Under the pieces are notes generated by a model. It ran no database searches. It saw only the letters and a list, made by a program, of their open reading frames with translations, and had not been told where the DNA came from. From Candidatus Melainabacteria bacterium (GTDB taxonomy: Bacteria > Cyanobacteriota > Vampirovibrionia > Obscuribacterales > Obscuribacteraceae): a stretch of 64,000 nt of DNA. Position 1 is the stretch's first letter, and each line of letters opens with the position of its first letter. A program made the translations under genes and the position numbers. The stretch covers positions 88,634 to 152,633 of the forward strand of contig JACRFZ010000029.1 of NCBI GenBank assembly GCA_016212515.1. Reading direction: 5' to 3'. Of this stretch, positions 53,712 to 63,019 are shown piece by piece.

Positions 53712-54566
53712 GTGCGCGCCAAAATACGTGACACCCAGATTTACTTCGACGTAGAGGGAGCCGGGCTGGTACCGGACGGACCTTGTATGAGAGAAAAACC
53801 TGTGCTCTTTGCCGTGCATGGCGGTCCCGGCGTCGATCATACCGGCTACAAGCCAAGTTTGAGCCCCCTCAGCCGGCATGTGCAAATTGTCTACTTCGAT
53901 CATCGCGGACAGGGTCGCTCTGCCCGGGGCGACATCGCCTCTTATACGCTTGAAAACAACGTAGCCGACATGGATGCCCTCAGGGATTATCTGGGACTGG
54001 AGAAAATCGCCGTCCTTGGCGGTTCCTACGGCGGAATCGTGGCTCAGGCCTATGCCGCTCAATATCCCGACAGAGTTTCGCACCTGATTTTATCGGTGAC
54101 CGCCTCAGAGGGACTATGCCTTTCAAGAGCACGGGAAATTCTCAATGAACGCGGCAGCCCCGAGCAAATCCAGTGGGGCAACCGCCTCTTTCAAGGGGCA
54201 TTTGAAAGTGACGAACAGGTAAAAGAGTTCTTCCAGGTGATGGGTACCATGTACTCGGTCAAGTTTGATGCCGAGCAGGCAAAGCTAAAACGAGAGCGCA
54301 GCATTGTTTCAAAAGATGCCATAAACTTTGCCTTTGGCGGCTTCTTGAGACAGCTCTCCCTGACTGAGTCGCTGCCTCGCATTAAAGCCCGCACTCTAGT
54401 AATCGGGGCTCGCCATGACTGGATCTGCGCCCCGGAGTTTTCGGAGCTAGTGGCCTCTAAAATTGATGGTGCCATGCTGCACATCTTCGAGGAGAGCGGC
54501 CACTGGGTGGCGGCGGATCAGCAGCAGGCCTACCTTGAGCTTATAACAAACTTTCTGACCAGCTAG
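53712..54566 (+). CDS. Alpha/beta hydrolase, proline-iminopeptidase-like
   Basis: 284 residues, GTG start with AGG upstream. The fold is clear: HGGPGVDHTGY near the oxyanion site, DHRGQGRS, nucleophile elbow GGSYGG (Ser about 106), Asp in GARHDWICAP and His in EESGHW. HGGPG with GGSYGG is the pattern of the proline iminopeptidase and related group; substrate is not certain. No signal peptide, so cytoplasmic. It ends three bases from the convergent lipoprotein gene. Confidence 0.85.
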   Translation: MRAKIRDTQIYFDVEGAGLVPDGPCMREKPVLFAVHGGPGVDHTGYKPSLSPLSRHVQIVYFDHRGQGRSARGDIASYTLENNVADMDALRDYLGLEKIAVLGGSYGGIVAQAYAAQYPDRVSHLILSVTASEGLCLSRAREILNERGSPEQIQWGNRLFQGAFESDEQVKEFFQVMGTMYSVKFDAEQAKLKRERSIVSKDAINFAFGGFLRQLSLTESLPRIKARTLVIGARHDWICAPEFSELVASKIDGAMLHIFEESGHWVAADQQQAYLELITNFLTS

Positions 54567-54569
54567 CGC

Positions 54570-55406
54570 TCAGGGACCAAGAAAAGGCGGCGCCAGAAGT
54601 ACCGACTTGTCGAGTTCCAGTGTGCGCAGGATGGTGCGCAAGCCAAAGCGCACCTTGGTGAGCGGATGAGTCGGGAAGAGTTTGTCATACCTCTCATCGT
54701 CGGCTTTATTGCGCAATATCAAATCAGGAGCGTTCAAACCAGGGTCATAGGGATCCTGCTGCCAATTCGTCAAATTACCATGAGCGTCTATGCCGACCTT
54801 ACCGCTGGTGGTGAGATTTTGCAGCACGGCTGATTCACGGCTGCCGGTTATACCGGTTTCAATGCACTGCACCCGGATAACATAACTGCCCTCGGCTAAT
54901 GGAATGGTAAGGGAGCCTATGTAAGTCATACCGCTGGGCTTCTGGGGAACCTTAACGATGGTCATGATACAGGGCACTTCCTTGACTTTGACCATATCCA
55001 CCGACACCAAACCACCGCCGCTCTGTCTGGCACAATTGCGAAAATAGTTTTGCACGCCCTTCTTATCGCTCAAGGCACAGGGAATATCCGGCGGAGCCAG
55101 TATGCAATGAAGGGAAACTTCTTCAGTGCGACCGGAAGACCATTTTTGCACCGTACCGGAGGTATAGACGCTGGTCAGACCAGTGGTATCAAACTTAATG
55201 GCAGAACGAGAAAGTCCGGGAGCCTGCTGAATCGGCTCAGGCACTATTTCCGGTGCCTTCTGACTGCAACCGGTAAGATCGAAGCAAGCAAGCACAAGCA
55301 GGGCCGACAGTGTCAAGCCTCCTCTGCCGGCGCGGGAGGAAAAGGCCCCAAGACTCGCGGTTTGCCTTACTTCAATTCGCACACACTTCCTGCAAACTTT
55401 CATCAA
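54570..55406 (-). CDS. Lipoprotein of unknown function, overlapping the molybdoenzyme gene
   Basis: 278 residues with lipobox FDLTGC (Cys47); a GTG at 55382 gives a shorter n-region and may be the real start. Several cysteines (HCILAPPDIPCAL, NCARQ, EVPCIM) and beta-rich patterns suggest a folded periplasmic domain. No known family. Its 5' end overlaps the 3' end of the molybdoenzyme gene by up to 35 bases, which suggests translational coupling. Confidence 0.7.
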   Translation of the reverse strand: MMKVCRKCVRIEVRQTASLGAFSSRAGRGGLTLSALLVLACFDLTGCSQKAPEIVPEPIQQAPGLSRSAIKFDTTGLTSVYTSGTVQKWSSGRTEEVSLHCILAPPDIPCALSDKKGVQNYFRNCARQSGGGLVSVDMVKVKEVPCIMTIVKVPQKPSGMTYIGSLTIPLAEGSYVIRVQCIETGITGSRESAVLQNLTTSGKVGIDAHGNLTNWQQDPYDPGLNAPDLILRNKADDERYDKLFPTHPLTKVRFGLRTILRTLELDKSVLLAPPFLGP

Positions 55407-57495
55407 TCATAGCCTGCTCTTCCGGCGTCGCTTTCTCCACCTCCACCAGGCAGGTATGAAAGGTGCCGCCGCCACCCATATCGGCGCTCTCAGAACTGGT
55501 CAGCACATTACAGTTATACCCGCCCGGGCTGTATTGCCGCCACCACAAGCTGAGATGACAGGCCACCCCGGGAGCCACCGTGCCGGCCAGCTTCACCCGG
55601 AAGAAGGTCTTGCCCCTGTCATTAAAAGCCCGCACCCAATCCCCGTCCTTCAGTCCGCGGCGAAGGGCGTCCACCTCATTCAACTCAATGGTTGGCACTC
55701 TTTCCTTGCGTTTCATAGAGGGCATATCGGCGAAACTACTGTTGAGAAAATGGTGGGCTGCCGGGCTGACAAAGCGCAGCGGATAGCGCCGGAAGAGTTC
55801 AGGATTAGCCTCGGGGCTCTCGGAGACCGGAATGTGCACAGGCAAAGGCGACAAACCAAGCTTGAGCATGCCGGCACTATACAACTCTATTTTGCCGCTC
55901 TCGGTAGGATACTTGCCGTCGGCGAAGGGCACGAAAGGTCTGGGTAGATTCAAACGCACAAAGGTTTCTTGCTTCAATCTCTCATAGGTAATGCCGCGCA
56001 GATGCTCATGCTCACTAGTGAGAGCCTGACGGATAAGCTCCTCTGTGCTGTCCTCAAAACAGGGATCGCTGAAACCCATGCGCCGTGCCAACATTCGGAA
56101 TACTTCCACGTTTGATTTTGACTCACCGAGAGGCGCCACGGCCGGCTCATTCAACTGTAAATAGAGATGGCCATAGGCGCTATAAAGGTCGCAATCTTCA
56201 AAAACCGTAGGAGCCGGTAAAAGTATATCGGCGAAGAGGGCCGTATCGGTCGAAACCTGCTCATGAACCACGGTAAACAGGTCTTCGCGCTTGAGACCTT
56301 CAATCACCCTTGATTGATCGGGAGCAACGGCGGCAGGATTGCTGTTATAAACAAAGAGACCTTTAACCGGCGGATCATTCACATCAAGCAAAGCCTCACC
56401 CAGCTTGATCATATTGATGGCGCGCGGCATCTTCTCATGGCGCTTGAGCAAATCCGCTCTTTCCAGAGCAGCCAGATTCAAGGGATAAGCACCGCTCAAG
56501 CTGAGCATAGCGCCACCGCCCGGCACGCCCCAGGCACCCACCAGAGCCGGCAAACAGCTCACGGTGCGCACCATCATGCCGCCGTTGGTATGGCGGCTGA
56601 GCCCATAATTGAGGCGGATACAACTGGGTTTGAGACGGGCGTAAAGGCGAGCGAATTCGATTATCTGGTCTTGAGAAAGGCCGGTGATGGCAGCCACTCT
56701 AGCCGGGTCATAGGCAGCAAGGTGCGAGGCCAGCGCATCGAAGCCAATTGTATTCTCTTTGATAAACTGCTCGTCATGCAAACCCTCCTGCACGATCACA
56801 TGCATCATGCCCAGCGCTAAAGCCGCATCCGTACCGGGCAAAGGCTGAATAAACAAATCGGATTGTTCAGCAGTGCGGTTCTTATGCGGGTCAACTGTGA
56901 CCAGCAGGGCACCACGTTTGCGCGCCTCATTCACAAAGGGCACCAGATGCACATTGGAAGATACGAAGTTTGACCCCCAGGCGATAATGAGCTTACTCTC
57001 GGGCAAAGACTCAGGATCGGTGCCCAGTCTATCGCCCATGGTATGGAGATAACCCTCGGTAGCAGCGGTAGCACAGATGGTGCGCAGCAAGCGGCTGGCT
57101 CCAAAGTAATGAAAGAATCGTCTGTCCATGGAGCCAAAGGCCAGTTTGCCCATATTGCCCGCATAACTATAAGGCAAGACAGCCTCCGGACCGTACTGAG
57201 AAGCTATCGCTTGAAAGCGCTCGGCAATGGTATCCATAGCCTCTTCCCAGGTTATAGGAGCGAAGCGCCCCTCCCCCTTCCTGCCGACGCGCTTTTGCGG
57301 TACAAGCAGTCGCAAAGGGCTATAAAGCCTTTCCAAATAATGATTGGTCTTGACGCACAAAAAGCCGCGGGTGAAAGGATGGCTCTCATCTCCCCGCACT
57401 GAAACCACCCGACCGTCTTCTACGGTTACCGACATCGAACAGGTATCGGGACAATCATGGGGACAGATGACTCGCCTGGTCTCTTTAAGGCTCAA
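55372..57495 (-). CDS. Molybdopterin oxidoreductase with N-terminal [4Fe-4S] motif
   Basis: 707 residues. The N-terminal CPHDCPDTC with a fourth Cys in GFLCVK holds a [4Fe-4S] cluster, followed by the bis-MGD domains (ITWEEAMDTIAERF, IIAWGSNFVSSNVH, GALLVTVDPHKNRTAEQSD) and the C-terminal dinucleotide-binding domain (ADGKYPTESGKIELYS, DWVRAFNDRG, YNCNVLT). This is the DMSO-reductase superfamily, in the CPHDCPDTC-type group of uncharacterised anaerobic dehydrogenases. No Tat signal, so likely cytoplasmic. Substrate unknown. TTG start with a strong GGGGGG site. Confidence 0.9.
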   Translation of the reverse strand: MSLKETRRVICPHDCPDTCSMSVTVEDGRVVSVRGDESHPFTRGFLCVKTNHYLERLYSPLRLLVPQKRVGRKGEGRFAPITWEEAMDTIAERFQAIASQYGPEAVLPYSYAGNMGKLAFGSMDRRFFHYFGASRLLRTICATAATEGYLHTMGDRLGTDPESLPESKLIIAWGSNFVSSNVHLVPFVNEARKRGALLVTVDPHKNRTAEQSDLFIQPLPGTDAALALGMMHVIVQEGLHDEQFIKENTIGFDALASHLAAYDPARVAAITGLSQDQIIEFARLYARLKPSCIRLNYGLSRHTNGGMMVRTVSCLPALVGAWGVPGGGAMLSLSGAYPLNLAALERADLLKRHEKMPRAINMIKLGEALLDVNDPPVKGLFVYNSNPAAVAPDQSRVIEGLKREDLFTVVHEQVSTDTALFADILLPAPTVFEDCDLYSAYGHLYLQLNEPAVAPLGESKSNVEVFRMLARRMGFSDPCFEDSTEELIRQALTSEHEHLRGITYERLKQETFVRLNLPRPFVPFADGKYPTESGKIELYSAGMLKLGLSPLPVHIPVSESPEANPELFRRYPLRFVSPAAHHFLNSSFADMPSMKRKERVPTIELNEVDALRRGLKDGDWVRAFNDRGKTFFRVKLAGTVAPGVACHLSLWWRQYSPGGYNCNVLTSSESADMGGGGTFHTCLVEVEKATPEEQAMIDESLQEVCAN

Positions 57496-57611
57496 TGAAC
57501 CCCCCTTTGACTAACTTGCAGGTTACTTCACGGACACCGGGACTATATAATATTGAAAGCTTAATCGCTTTCACAGGCAGAAGATTTAATTACCCTCAGC
57601 CTCAACTATTG

Positions 57612-57980
57612 AATAATCACAAAAAGACCCTATCAATCTACCTGATTGCCGCCCTCTTTCTATTTGCGGGAGTGAATCACTTCACTCAGCCCGCACTGTT
57701 TCTCAAAGCCATGCCGCCCTGGCTGCCCTGGCATTTACCCCTGGTACACATCAGCGGTGTCTTTGAAATTCTCGGCGCCATCGGTATGCTGGTCACAAAG
57801 ACCAGACCTTATGCCGCCTACGGCCTGGTGCTTCTCCTCATCGCCGTCTTTCCGGCCAACCTGCATATGGCCCTCAACCCCAATACCTTTCCAGCCATAC
57901 CGGTAGCTCTGCTCTACGGTCGCCTGCCTCTGCAGTTGGTCTTAATCGCCTGGGTTTATAGAACCGGAAAGGCAAACTAA
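57612..57980 (+). CDS. DoxX-like small membrane protein
   Basis: 122 residues from TTG 57612. The first conserved helix (LSIYLIAALFLFAGVNHFTQPALFL broken after about 20 residues) and GVFEILGAIGM match the DoxX/DUF417-type family; four membrane segments in all. A frame from ATG 57495 adds 39 residues with no similarity and would leave no room for the divergent promoters, so I prefer the internal start, although its ribosome binding site is weak. Function unknown in most members. Confidence 0.7.
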   Translation, partial: NNHKKTLSIYLIAALFLFAGVNHFTQPALFLKAMPPWLPWHLPLVHISGVFEILGAIGMLVTKTRPYAAYGLVLLLIAVFPANLHMALNPNTFPAIPVALLYGRLPLQLVLIAWVYRTGKAN

Positions 57981-58084
57981 AGGACTAAAGGGCAAATTGA
58001 AAGGCCAAACAGAACAACAAACTGAATGGCAAACTGTGCGGCATACCGAAATACCGGCTGAGAGCCACCCACGCCCCTTCGGAT

Positions 58085-59386
58085 TTACTTGCCTTGCAAT
58101 TTCAACTGCACGGCCCGCCCCAGAGATCCGGCTCCGGCTGCGAAGTTGCCGTTGCGAGCATAGGCATCGGCAAGGAAGAAGGCCACGGCCGGATTGTCCG
58201 GGAACCGCTTCTTAAGTGCTTCCAACTGCCTGAGCGCCGCCTCATTATTTCCGTCATATTCTTCATTGACATGCACGCGGTAAGTTGCCGCCCAGGCATT
58301 AGTCGGTTCTCGCTTGATCACCTGATCGAGCTGATTGATGCTCTTTTGATAGTATTGCTTGATCTGAGGTATAGCCCAGGTCGGAGCACCCTCAAGCGCC
58401 CCGGGAATATGAGGAACGGCACCTACAGGCGGCTTTGTACCGGTGAGAGCGGAAGCTAGAATGGTGGCACCATTGAGCAAGTTATCACCCAGGCGACTTT
58501 TCTTGCGGTACATCTGCGGCATTACCGGTTGCTTAGCTAGATTCTCTTGCTTACGGGCCTGCTCCCCCAATAAATAAGCCTGCATATAATAAGCCCAACT
58601 GAGACCATAGCGCACGCAGGAATTATTCGGATCGGCATCCAAAGATTGTTCATACTGCGAAACGGCGCGATTGAAATAGTTTGGATCTCCCGTGGCTCTG
58701 GCCAGATTGCGCGCACGTCGCACTTCCTTTAACGCCGCCTCCACCTGGCTGGAGCGCGTCAGAGCTACGGCGTGAATGAAGGCCGCCTCTGCGCTGTCGG
58801 GAAACTCGGAAGCCTGACTGGCAGCCAGCGAAAGATCGCAGGTTGGGTTGAGAGCAGTCTCGCCGGCTGTGCCACTGAGTATGATACCAGGGCGCCAGAT
58901 CACTTTTCCTTCACCGGCGGAGGAGCCGCTAGATGACCCCTGTAAGGGCGTCGAAGCAGCGGGCTCGGAATTAGTATGGGTATCGAAGGAAGGAACTTGC
59001 ACCCCTGCTGGTACTGCCGGAGTAACTGGAGCAGCAACTTCCGGTGCCACCGAGCCAGGAGAGCCAGGTGGTTGAGGAACGGACGAAGACTCTGCGCCAG
59101 GGCGTTTTAAGCGGAAACGCGCCCCACTTGCTTTGCTTTGAGACTGCCCCTGCGACTCTGCCTCTTGCTGTACAAAACCTTGCTGGACGGCATCCTGCTG
59201 GGCCACTAAGGGCGGGTGGTCATAGTTTCGCCGGGACCACCCCTCATCCCGGATGGATGGCGACCAAGCATCCAGACCGGCACTCCTATCTATGGGAGCA
59301 CGCGCCGACGCCACGTAAGAACTAGATATGACACCTGCCAGAGCCAGACTGACAGACACGCTCTTAAATCTGGTATGAGCAGCCAT
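58085..59386 (-). CDS. Secreted TPR protein
   Basis: 433 residues from ATG 59386 (GAGG five bases upstream). Signal peptide (VSVSLALAGVISSSYVASARA). Residues 40-150 are Gln/Ser/Pro-rich and likely unfolded. The C-terminal half has TPR-like helices: DSAEAAFIHAVALTRSSQVEAALKE, AVSQYEQSLDADPNNSCVRYGL broken by loops, and NEAALRQLEALKKRFPDNPAVAFFLADAY, the last being a canonical repeat pair. Likely a periplasmic scaffold. Confidence 0.72.
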   Translation of the reverse strand: MAAHTRFKSVSVSLALAGVISSSYVASARAPIDRSAGLDAWSPSIRDEGWSRRNYDHPPLVAQQDAVQQGFVQQEAESQGQSQSKASGARFRLKRPGAESSSVPQPPGSPGSVAPEVAAPVTPAVPAGVQVPSFDTHTNSEPAASTPLQGSSSGSSAGEGKVIWRPGIILSGTAGETALNPTCDLSLAASQASEFPDSAEAAFIHAVALTRSSQVEAALKEVRRARNLARATGDPNYFNRAVSQYEQSLDADPNNSCVRYGLSWAYYMQAYLLGEQARKQENLAKQPVMPQMYRKKSRLGDNLLNGATILASALTGTKPPVGAVPHIPGALEGAPTWAIPQIKQYYQKSINQLDQVIKREPTNAWAATYRVHVNEEYDGNNEAALRQLEALKKRFPDNPAVAFFLADAYARNGNFAAGAGSLGRAVQLKLQGK

Positions 59387-59561
59387 CTGCACCTCATATA
59401 AAAGTCAAAATCTCAGACTTGCAAGAATTATAAATGGAATATTCACCTCTCGCCCGAAACAATAACCAAACTGTTGCGACTGTCGACTCACCCCGATAAG
59501 GGCTTTGTATGCTTTCAGTGTGATGTGCGAGAAAACAAATGGCGAACTCAAGGAGATTATT

Positions 59562-59987
59562 ATGAAAAGAGCCCTGACACTATTAGTAGCCACCCTCTGC
59601 CTGGGCGCCAATACCTGCCCGGCTCAAGCCAGCGACTACGGCAAAAAGACAGCCTCCACGGACAGCAGCGAATTTCTCAAAGAAACCGCCATGTTGCCGG
59701 TAAAGGTAATGGCAGTCGGCACCGCGCTGGCAATCGGTACGCCCATAGCCGTGCTACGCTGCGAGGGTAACAAGCTCGGTCAATACACGGAAGCCCTCAG
59801 TGATGAAGCCACCAAAAGCGGAGGCTCGGCTGTACTGATGCTGGCCAGTCTGCCCGGGCAAACTCTCAACCTACTGGCTGGAGTAGGCGAAGGCTTGGTG
59901 GCCGGCTCCACCAACGCCGTGGAAGGTTGGCATGACCCTTTCAGCGACAAATCATTCAGCCTGGACGAACTCAATTCTGAAAAGTAG
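59562..59987 (+). CDS. Small secreted protein
   Basis: 141 residues from ATG 59562 (AAGGAG six bases upstream; the longer frame from 59505 is not supported). Signal peptide (ALTLLVATLCLGANTCPAQA). A second hydrophobic stretch (about 45-65) and a third (about 90-105) could associate with the membrane. No known family. A strong hairpin follows 15 bases after the stop. Confidence 0.65.
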   Translation: MKRALTLLVATLCLGANTCPAQASDYGKKTASTDSSEFLKETAMLPVKVMAVGTALAIGTPIAVLRCEGNKLGQYTEALSDEATKSGGSAVLMLASLPGQTLNLLAGVGEGLVAGSTNAVEGWHDPFSDKSFSLDELNSEK

Positions 59988-60002
59988 AGAGCACTGACAA
60001 AG

Positions 60003-60050
60003 ATCACAAAGGTGACTGCCTCTCGCCAGAGTTGCAGTTGCCTTTGTGAT
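60003..60050 (+). terminator. Three-tier hairpin after a small secreted-protein gene
   Basis: Outer stem ATCACAAAGG/CCTTTGTGAT (10 bp), a TG/TG internal loop, ACTGC/GCAGT (5 bp), then CTCT/AGAG closing a CGCC loop with two unpaired T. No T-run follows, so it may terminate or stabilise mRNA. The rest of the spacer to 60347 shows no gene. Confidence 0.6.
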
Positions 60051-60347
60051 TGAAGAAATCAACATCTAAAGACTCAACCCGACCCTTCGCAAAAAACTAG
60101 TGAGAATGTAACAATAGTGATTTGAACAAATATTACATCTGCATTTTGGGACTTTTTCACTTCTAAAACGCCGCTCCAGCTATGGTTTTCGCTGTCAAAC
60201 AGATTTAAGCTTCAGTGTTACATGAGTTTAGCGCTTTCCGAATACTTCCCTGAAATACAGGTGCGCACCGGCGATCAATTGGCAATGCCAAATCTCGAGA
60301 CTTCAATCGAGCTTATAACACTCCCTCTCACAAAAACTGAAGACCCA

Positions 60348-61043
60348 TCAGGGCTTCTTTTTAAAACTATAGTCGACCAGTTCGGTACCTATTACAATGC
60401 CGTTATTCTCGGTCTTAGTCTTCACAAGTCCTACACCAGGCGCATACCAGTATGTTTTCACCACATGGGCCGGTCCCTGCTGCACGTCGGAGACTACTCG
60501 CATGGCGCGAAACTTTCCGGCCGGCACCTCTACATCTTCTTCCGCTTCCACTCTTGATTGATCATTTATAGAAACATCCATCAAGCCCTTACCCTGCCAT
60601 GACCACTTATCACCTACAAGCAAAGGATTGTGCAGAATGCAATAAGGAGGCTCGTAGCTTACTCGCAACTTAGTATTGTCGCCGTAGTATTCTTTCAGCC
60701 TCAGGACTGAACCTTTCTCTTTTACATACCAGTCATGAACGACCTGCTGGCCACAGGTATCCACCTGATAGACAATTCTCTCATCGGGCTGCCGCTCAAT
60801 ACCCACGACTTTCAAAGTAAAGTCGATGCTGTTACCGCCGGAATTACCCTTGAACTTCCACCAGTAAGTATCGGCAAGCGGGTAATAATCAGGCGGCACT
60901 ACTTTCTTGGCAGCCGGGGCGGCACCGCTGCTTTTCTTGACGGGCGCCTTCGCCAAAGCCGAACCACCCGAAAACAACGCTGAGATCAGGGCACCTAGTA
61001 GCGCTACCGAAACAGCGGCACCAGCGTAATTGTTCTTTACCAA
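60348..61043 (-). CDS. Secreted protein, TapB/DUF3108-like beta protein
   Basis: 231 residues, TTG start without a strong ribosome binding site. Signal peptide (AVSVALLGALISALFSGGSALA). The mature part is beta-rich, with YYPLADTYWWKFKG, GDKWSWQGKG, EAEEDVEVPAGKFRAMRV and KTYWYAPGVGLVKTKT. This end pattern (PAGKF..., YWYAPGVGLVK) is typical of TapB/DUF3108-like proteins; function unknown. It runs divergent to the glucanase gene. Confidence 0.72.
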   Translation of the reverse strand: MVKNNYAGAAVSVALLGALISALFSGGSALAKAPVKKSSGAAPAAKKVVPPDYYPLADTYWWKFKGNSGGNSIDFTLKVVGIERQPDERIVYQVDTCGQQVVHDWYVKEKGSVLRLKEYYGDNTKLRVSYEPPYCILHNPLLVGDKWSWQGKGLMDVSINDQSRVEAEEDVEVPAGKFRAMRVVSDVQQGPAHVVKTYWYAPGVGLVKTKTENNGIVIGTELVDYSFKKKP

Positions 61044-61273
61044 AGTTCTTAGACCCGTACACTGGGAATTACAGGCTCAATTTTAACGCCCATCAGTCTA
61101 AATAACGGTTCAATTGCAAACTTTTCTGGAAAAGATCGTTACCGCATTGTTTTTTTAGGGCTTACTCCTCATACAGCGTTCCAATCCCTCCACTACTTAA
61201 TTCATTTAGCCTGATACTTAAACAATGAGTCGTCTTCGCAGGCTCGTTCGTCATTTCGCAAAAGTACAGGTAT

Positions 61274-61366
61274 GGGCGTAAGCCCGGGAGCGCTTTCCAC
61301 TGCGGCTTTGCCTGAGGCTACCTCAGGTCTTGATTTGACGACCAATCCGAGTTCCCCTTCTGGGAA
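61274..61366 (+). promoter_or_regulatory. Structured 5' leader of the glucanase gene
   Basis: Three compact hairpins lie within 120 bases of the start codon: GGGC-GTAA-GCCC (61274-61285, a GNRA-type loop), CCTGAGG-CTA-CCTCAGG (61311-61327) and TTCCC-loop-GGGAA (61352-61366). This looks like a folded RNA leader. I compared it by eye with c-di-GMP, cobalamin and SAH riboswitch motifs and found no match. Confidence 0.4.
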
Positions 61367-61391
61367 TATTCGGTCTGCGAGGAGTACTATC

Positions 61392-63008
61392 ATGTCGAAG
61401 AAACCTTTTACCTGGCGCAAGCCAGTGTCTCGTCTCGCCCGTACCATTCTATGCGCAATCACCGCGGCCGGTCTGGTTCTCCCGTCTCTACCACCTGCCA
61501 TCGCCGGTAATGGCGGCATGGGACTGCAGGGTGTGAACATATCCGGCGGCGAGTTCAACGGTCAGATGGTTCCAGGGGTGTACAACACCAACTATGTCTA
61601 TCCTTCGGTCAGCGAACTGGATTACTTCCGCTCCAAAGGACTGACCTGCGTGCGCGTGCCTTTCTCATGGGAGAGGATGCAACCTAATGCCAACGGACCA
61701 CTGGATCTGACCGAACTGGGCAGACTGGACGCCGTCATATACAATGCCACCGCCCGTGGTCTCTATACAATTATCGATCCTCACAATTACGGCGCCTACA
61801 AAAACGTCACCGTCGGCGTACCGGGCGGACATCCGAACTCTATGTTTGCCAACTTCTGGGCCCAACTTGCCTACCACTACAAAAACAATCCCAAAGTAGT
61901 GTTCGGCTTAATGAACGAACCGATAGGCTCCAGCATGACCGCCGCCACCTGGCGGGCCTCATCACAAGCAGCCATCGACGGCATAAGAGCTCAGGGTGCT
62001 ACCAATTTGATTCTGGTGCCGGCCACGTACTGGATGCACCCGGTTAACTACTTGCAGTTGAATGCGCAGGAAATGATCAAGATCACGGACTCCGGCAATA
62101 ATTTTGCCTTCGACGTACACCAGTACCTCGACTATGACGGCTCCGGCACTCACACCGACTACCTCTCAGCCACTGATGCCGTGGGCACTCTGAGCGGTTT
62201 CACGGCTTGGCTGGAAGCTAACAACCGCACCGCCTTCCTCTCTGAAATAGGCGTCACCAAAGACGCCGGTGCCTGTGCATCGCTTTCGGCCATGCTGCGT
62301 TACATGCATGCCCACTCCCGAGCCTGGACCGGCTATGCGTACTGGACAGCCGGCTCCTGGTATCCGCAGAACTATATCTTCAACATAAATCCGATCAACG
62401 GTCAGGATCAACCGCAGATGGCCGTGCTGGTAGCCAACCTGGGTAGCACCTCGCCGCCCCCCACTCCCACTCCGACTCCCACTCCCACTCCCACTCCCAC
62501 TCCCACTCCCACTCCCACTCCCACTCCCACTCCCACTCCCACTCCCACTCCTACTCCCACTCCTACTCCTACTCCCACTCCCACTCCCACTCCTACTCCC
62601 ACTCCCACTCCTACTCCCACTCCCACTCCTACTCCTACTCCCACTCCTACGCCTACTCCTACTCCCACTCCTACTCCTACGCCCACTCCCACTCCTACTC
62701 CTAATCCCAATCCCAATCCTAGTCCCAATCCAAATCCGGGTCCCAGCGCCCAAGATCAGGCCAATCAACAGGCCGTGCAACGGATGAGAGAGGAAGTGGA
62801 AGCCCAGCGCCGAGCCATCGAACTAGACCGCCAGCGCATCGAACAGGAACGTCAAGCAATAAGACAGCAAGCTCAGCAGAACACCGGCGACAACGCACCG
62901 GATGTACAGCGCAGCCGCGAAATTGTCAGACAGCAGCGTCTTGAAATCGAGAGACAGCGCGAAGCAATCAGGCTCCAACGCGAAGCGATTCGCCAGCAAC
63001 GCAAATAG
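61392..63008 (+). CDS. Secreted GH5 endoglucanase with Pro-Thr linker and coiled-coil tail
   Basis: 538 residues from ATG 61392 (GAGGAG seven bases upstream). Signal peptide ([24 protein letters not shown]). A glycoside hydrolase family 5 domain (about 35-350) has the acid/base Glu176 in GLMNEPIG and nucleophile Glu285 in FLSEIGVT, with HQYLD and YAYWTAGSW. About 40 Pro-Thr dipeptides follow (62463-62705), then an NPNP stretch. The C-terminus is a charged coiled coil ([21 protein letters not shown] and similar) not usual for cellulases; it may anchor the enzyme. Acts on cellulose or another beta-1,4-glucan outside the cell. Confidence 0.9.
   Translation: MSKKPFTWRKPVSRLARTILCAITAAGLVLPSLPPAIAGNGGMGLQGVNISGGEFNGQMVPGVYNTNYVYPSVSELDYFRSKGLTCVRVPFSWERMQPNANGPLDLTELGRLDAVIYNATARGLYTIIDPHNYGAYKNVTVGVPGGHPNSMFANFWAQLAYHYKNNPKVVFGLMNEPIGSSMTAATWRASSQAAIDGIRAQGATNLILVPATYWMHPVNYLQLNAQEMIKITDSGNNFAFDVHQYLDYDGSGTHTDYLSATDAVGTLSGFTAWLEANNRTAFLSEIGVTKDAGACASLSAMLRYMHAHSRAWTGYAYWTAGSWYPQNYIFNINPINGQDQPQMAVLVANLGSTSPPPTPTPTPTPTPTPTPTPTPTPTPTPTPTPTPTPTPTPTPTPTPTPTPTPTPTPTPTPTPTPTPTPTPTPTPTPTPTPTPTPNPNPNPSPNPNPGPSAQDQANQQAVQRMREEVEAQRRAIELDRQRIEQERQAIRQQAQQNTGDNAPDVQRSREIVRQQRLEIERQREAIRLQREAIRQQRK
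62456..62710 (+). repeat. Hexamer microsatellite CCCACT/CCTACT coding Pro-Thr
   Basis: A tandem 6-bp repeat in the glucanase gene gives the linker. Variants (CCTACT, CCTACG) increase to the 3' side, as expected of an expanding array with older copies at one end. Prone to slippage in whole codons. Confidence 0.92.
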
Positions 63009-63019
63009 GGAGGTCGCCA

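Noticed and set aside
53313..54083. Minus-strand ORF of 256 residues
   Set aside because: Overlaps two plus-strand genes with signal peptide and hydrolase motifs; it has none of its own.
60222..60557. Plus-strand ORF of 111 residues
   Set aside because: Mostly antisense to the TapB/DUF3108-like gene and lacks a ribosome binding site.
62166..62780. Minus-strand ORFs of Gly/Ser/Arg or Gly/Val repeats
   Set aside because: Antisense shadows of the Pro-Thr microsatellite in the glucanase gene.
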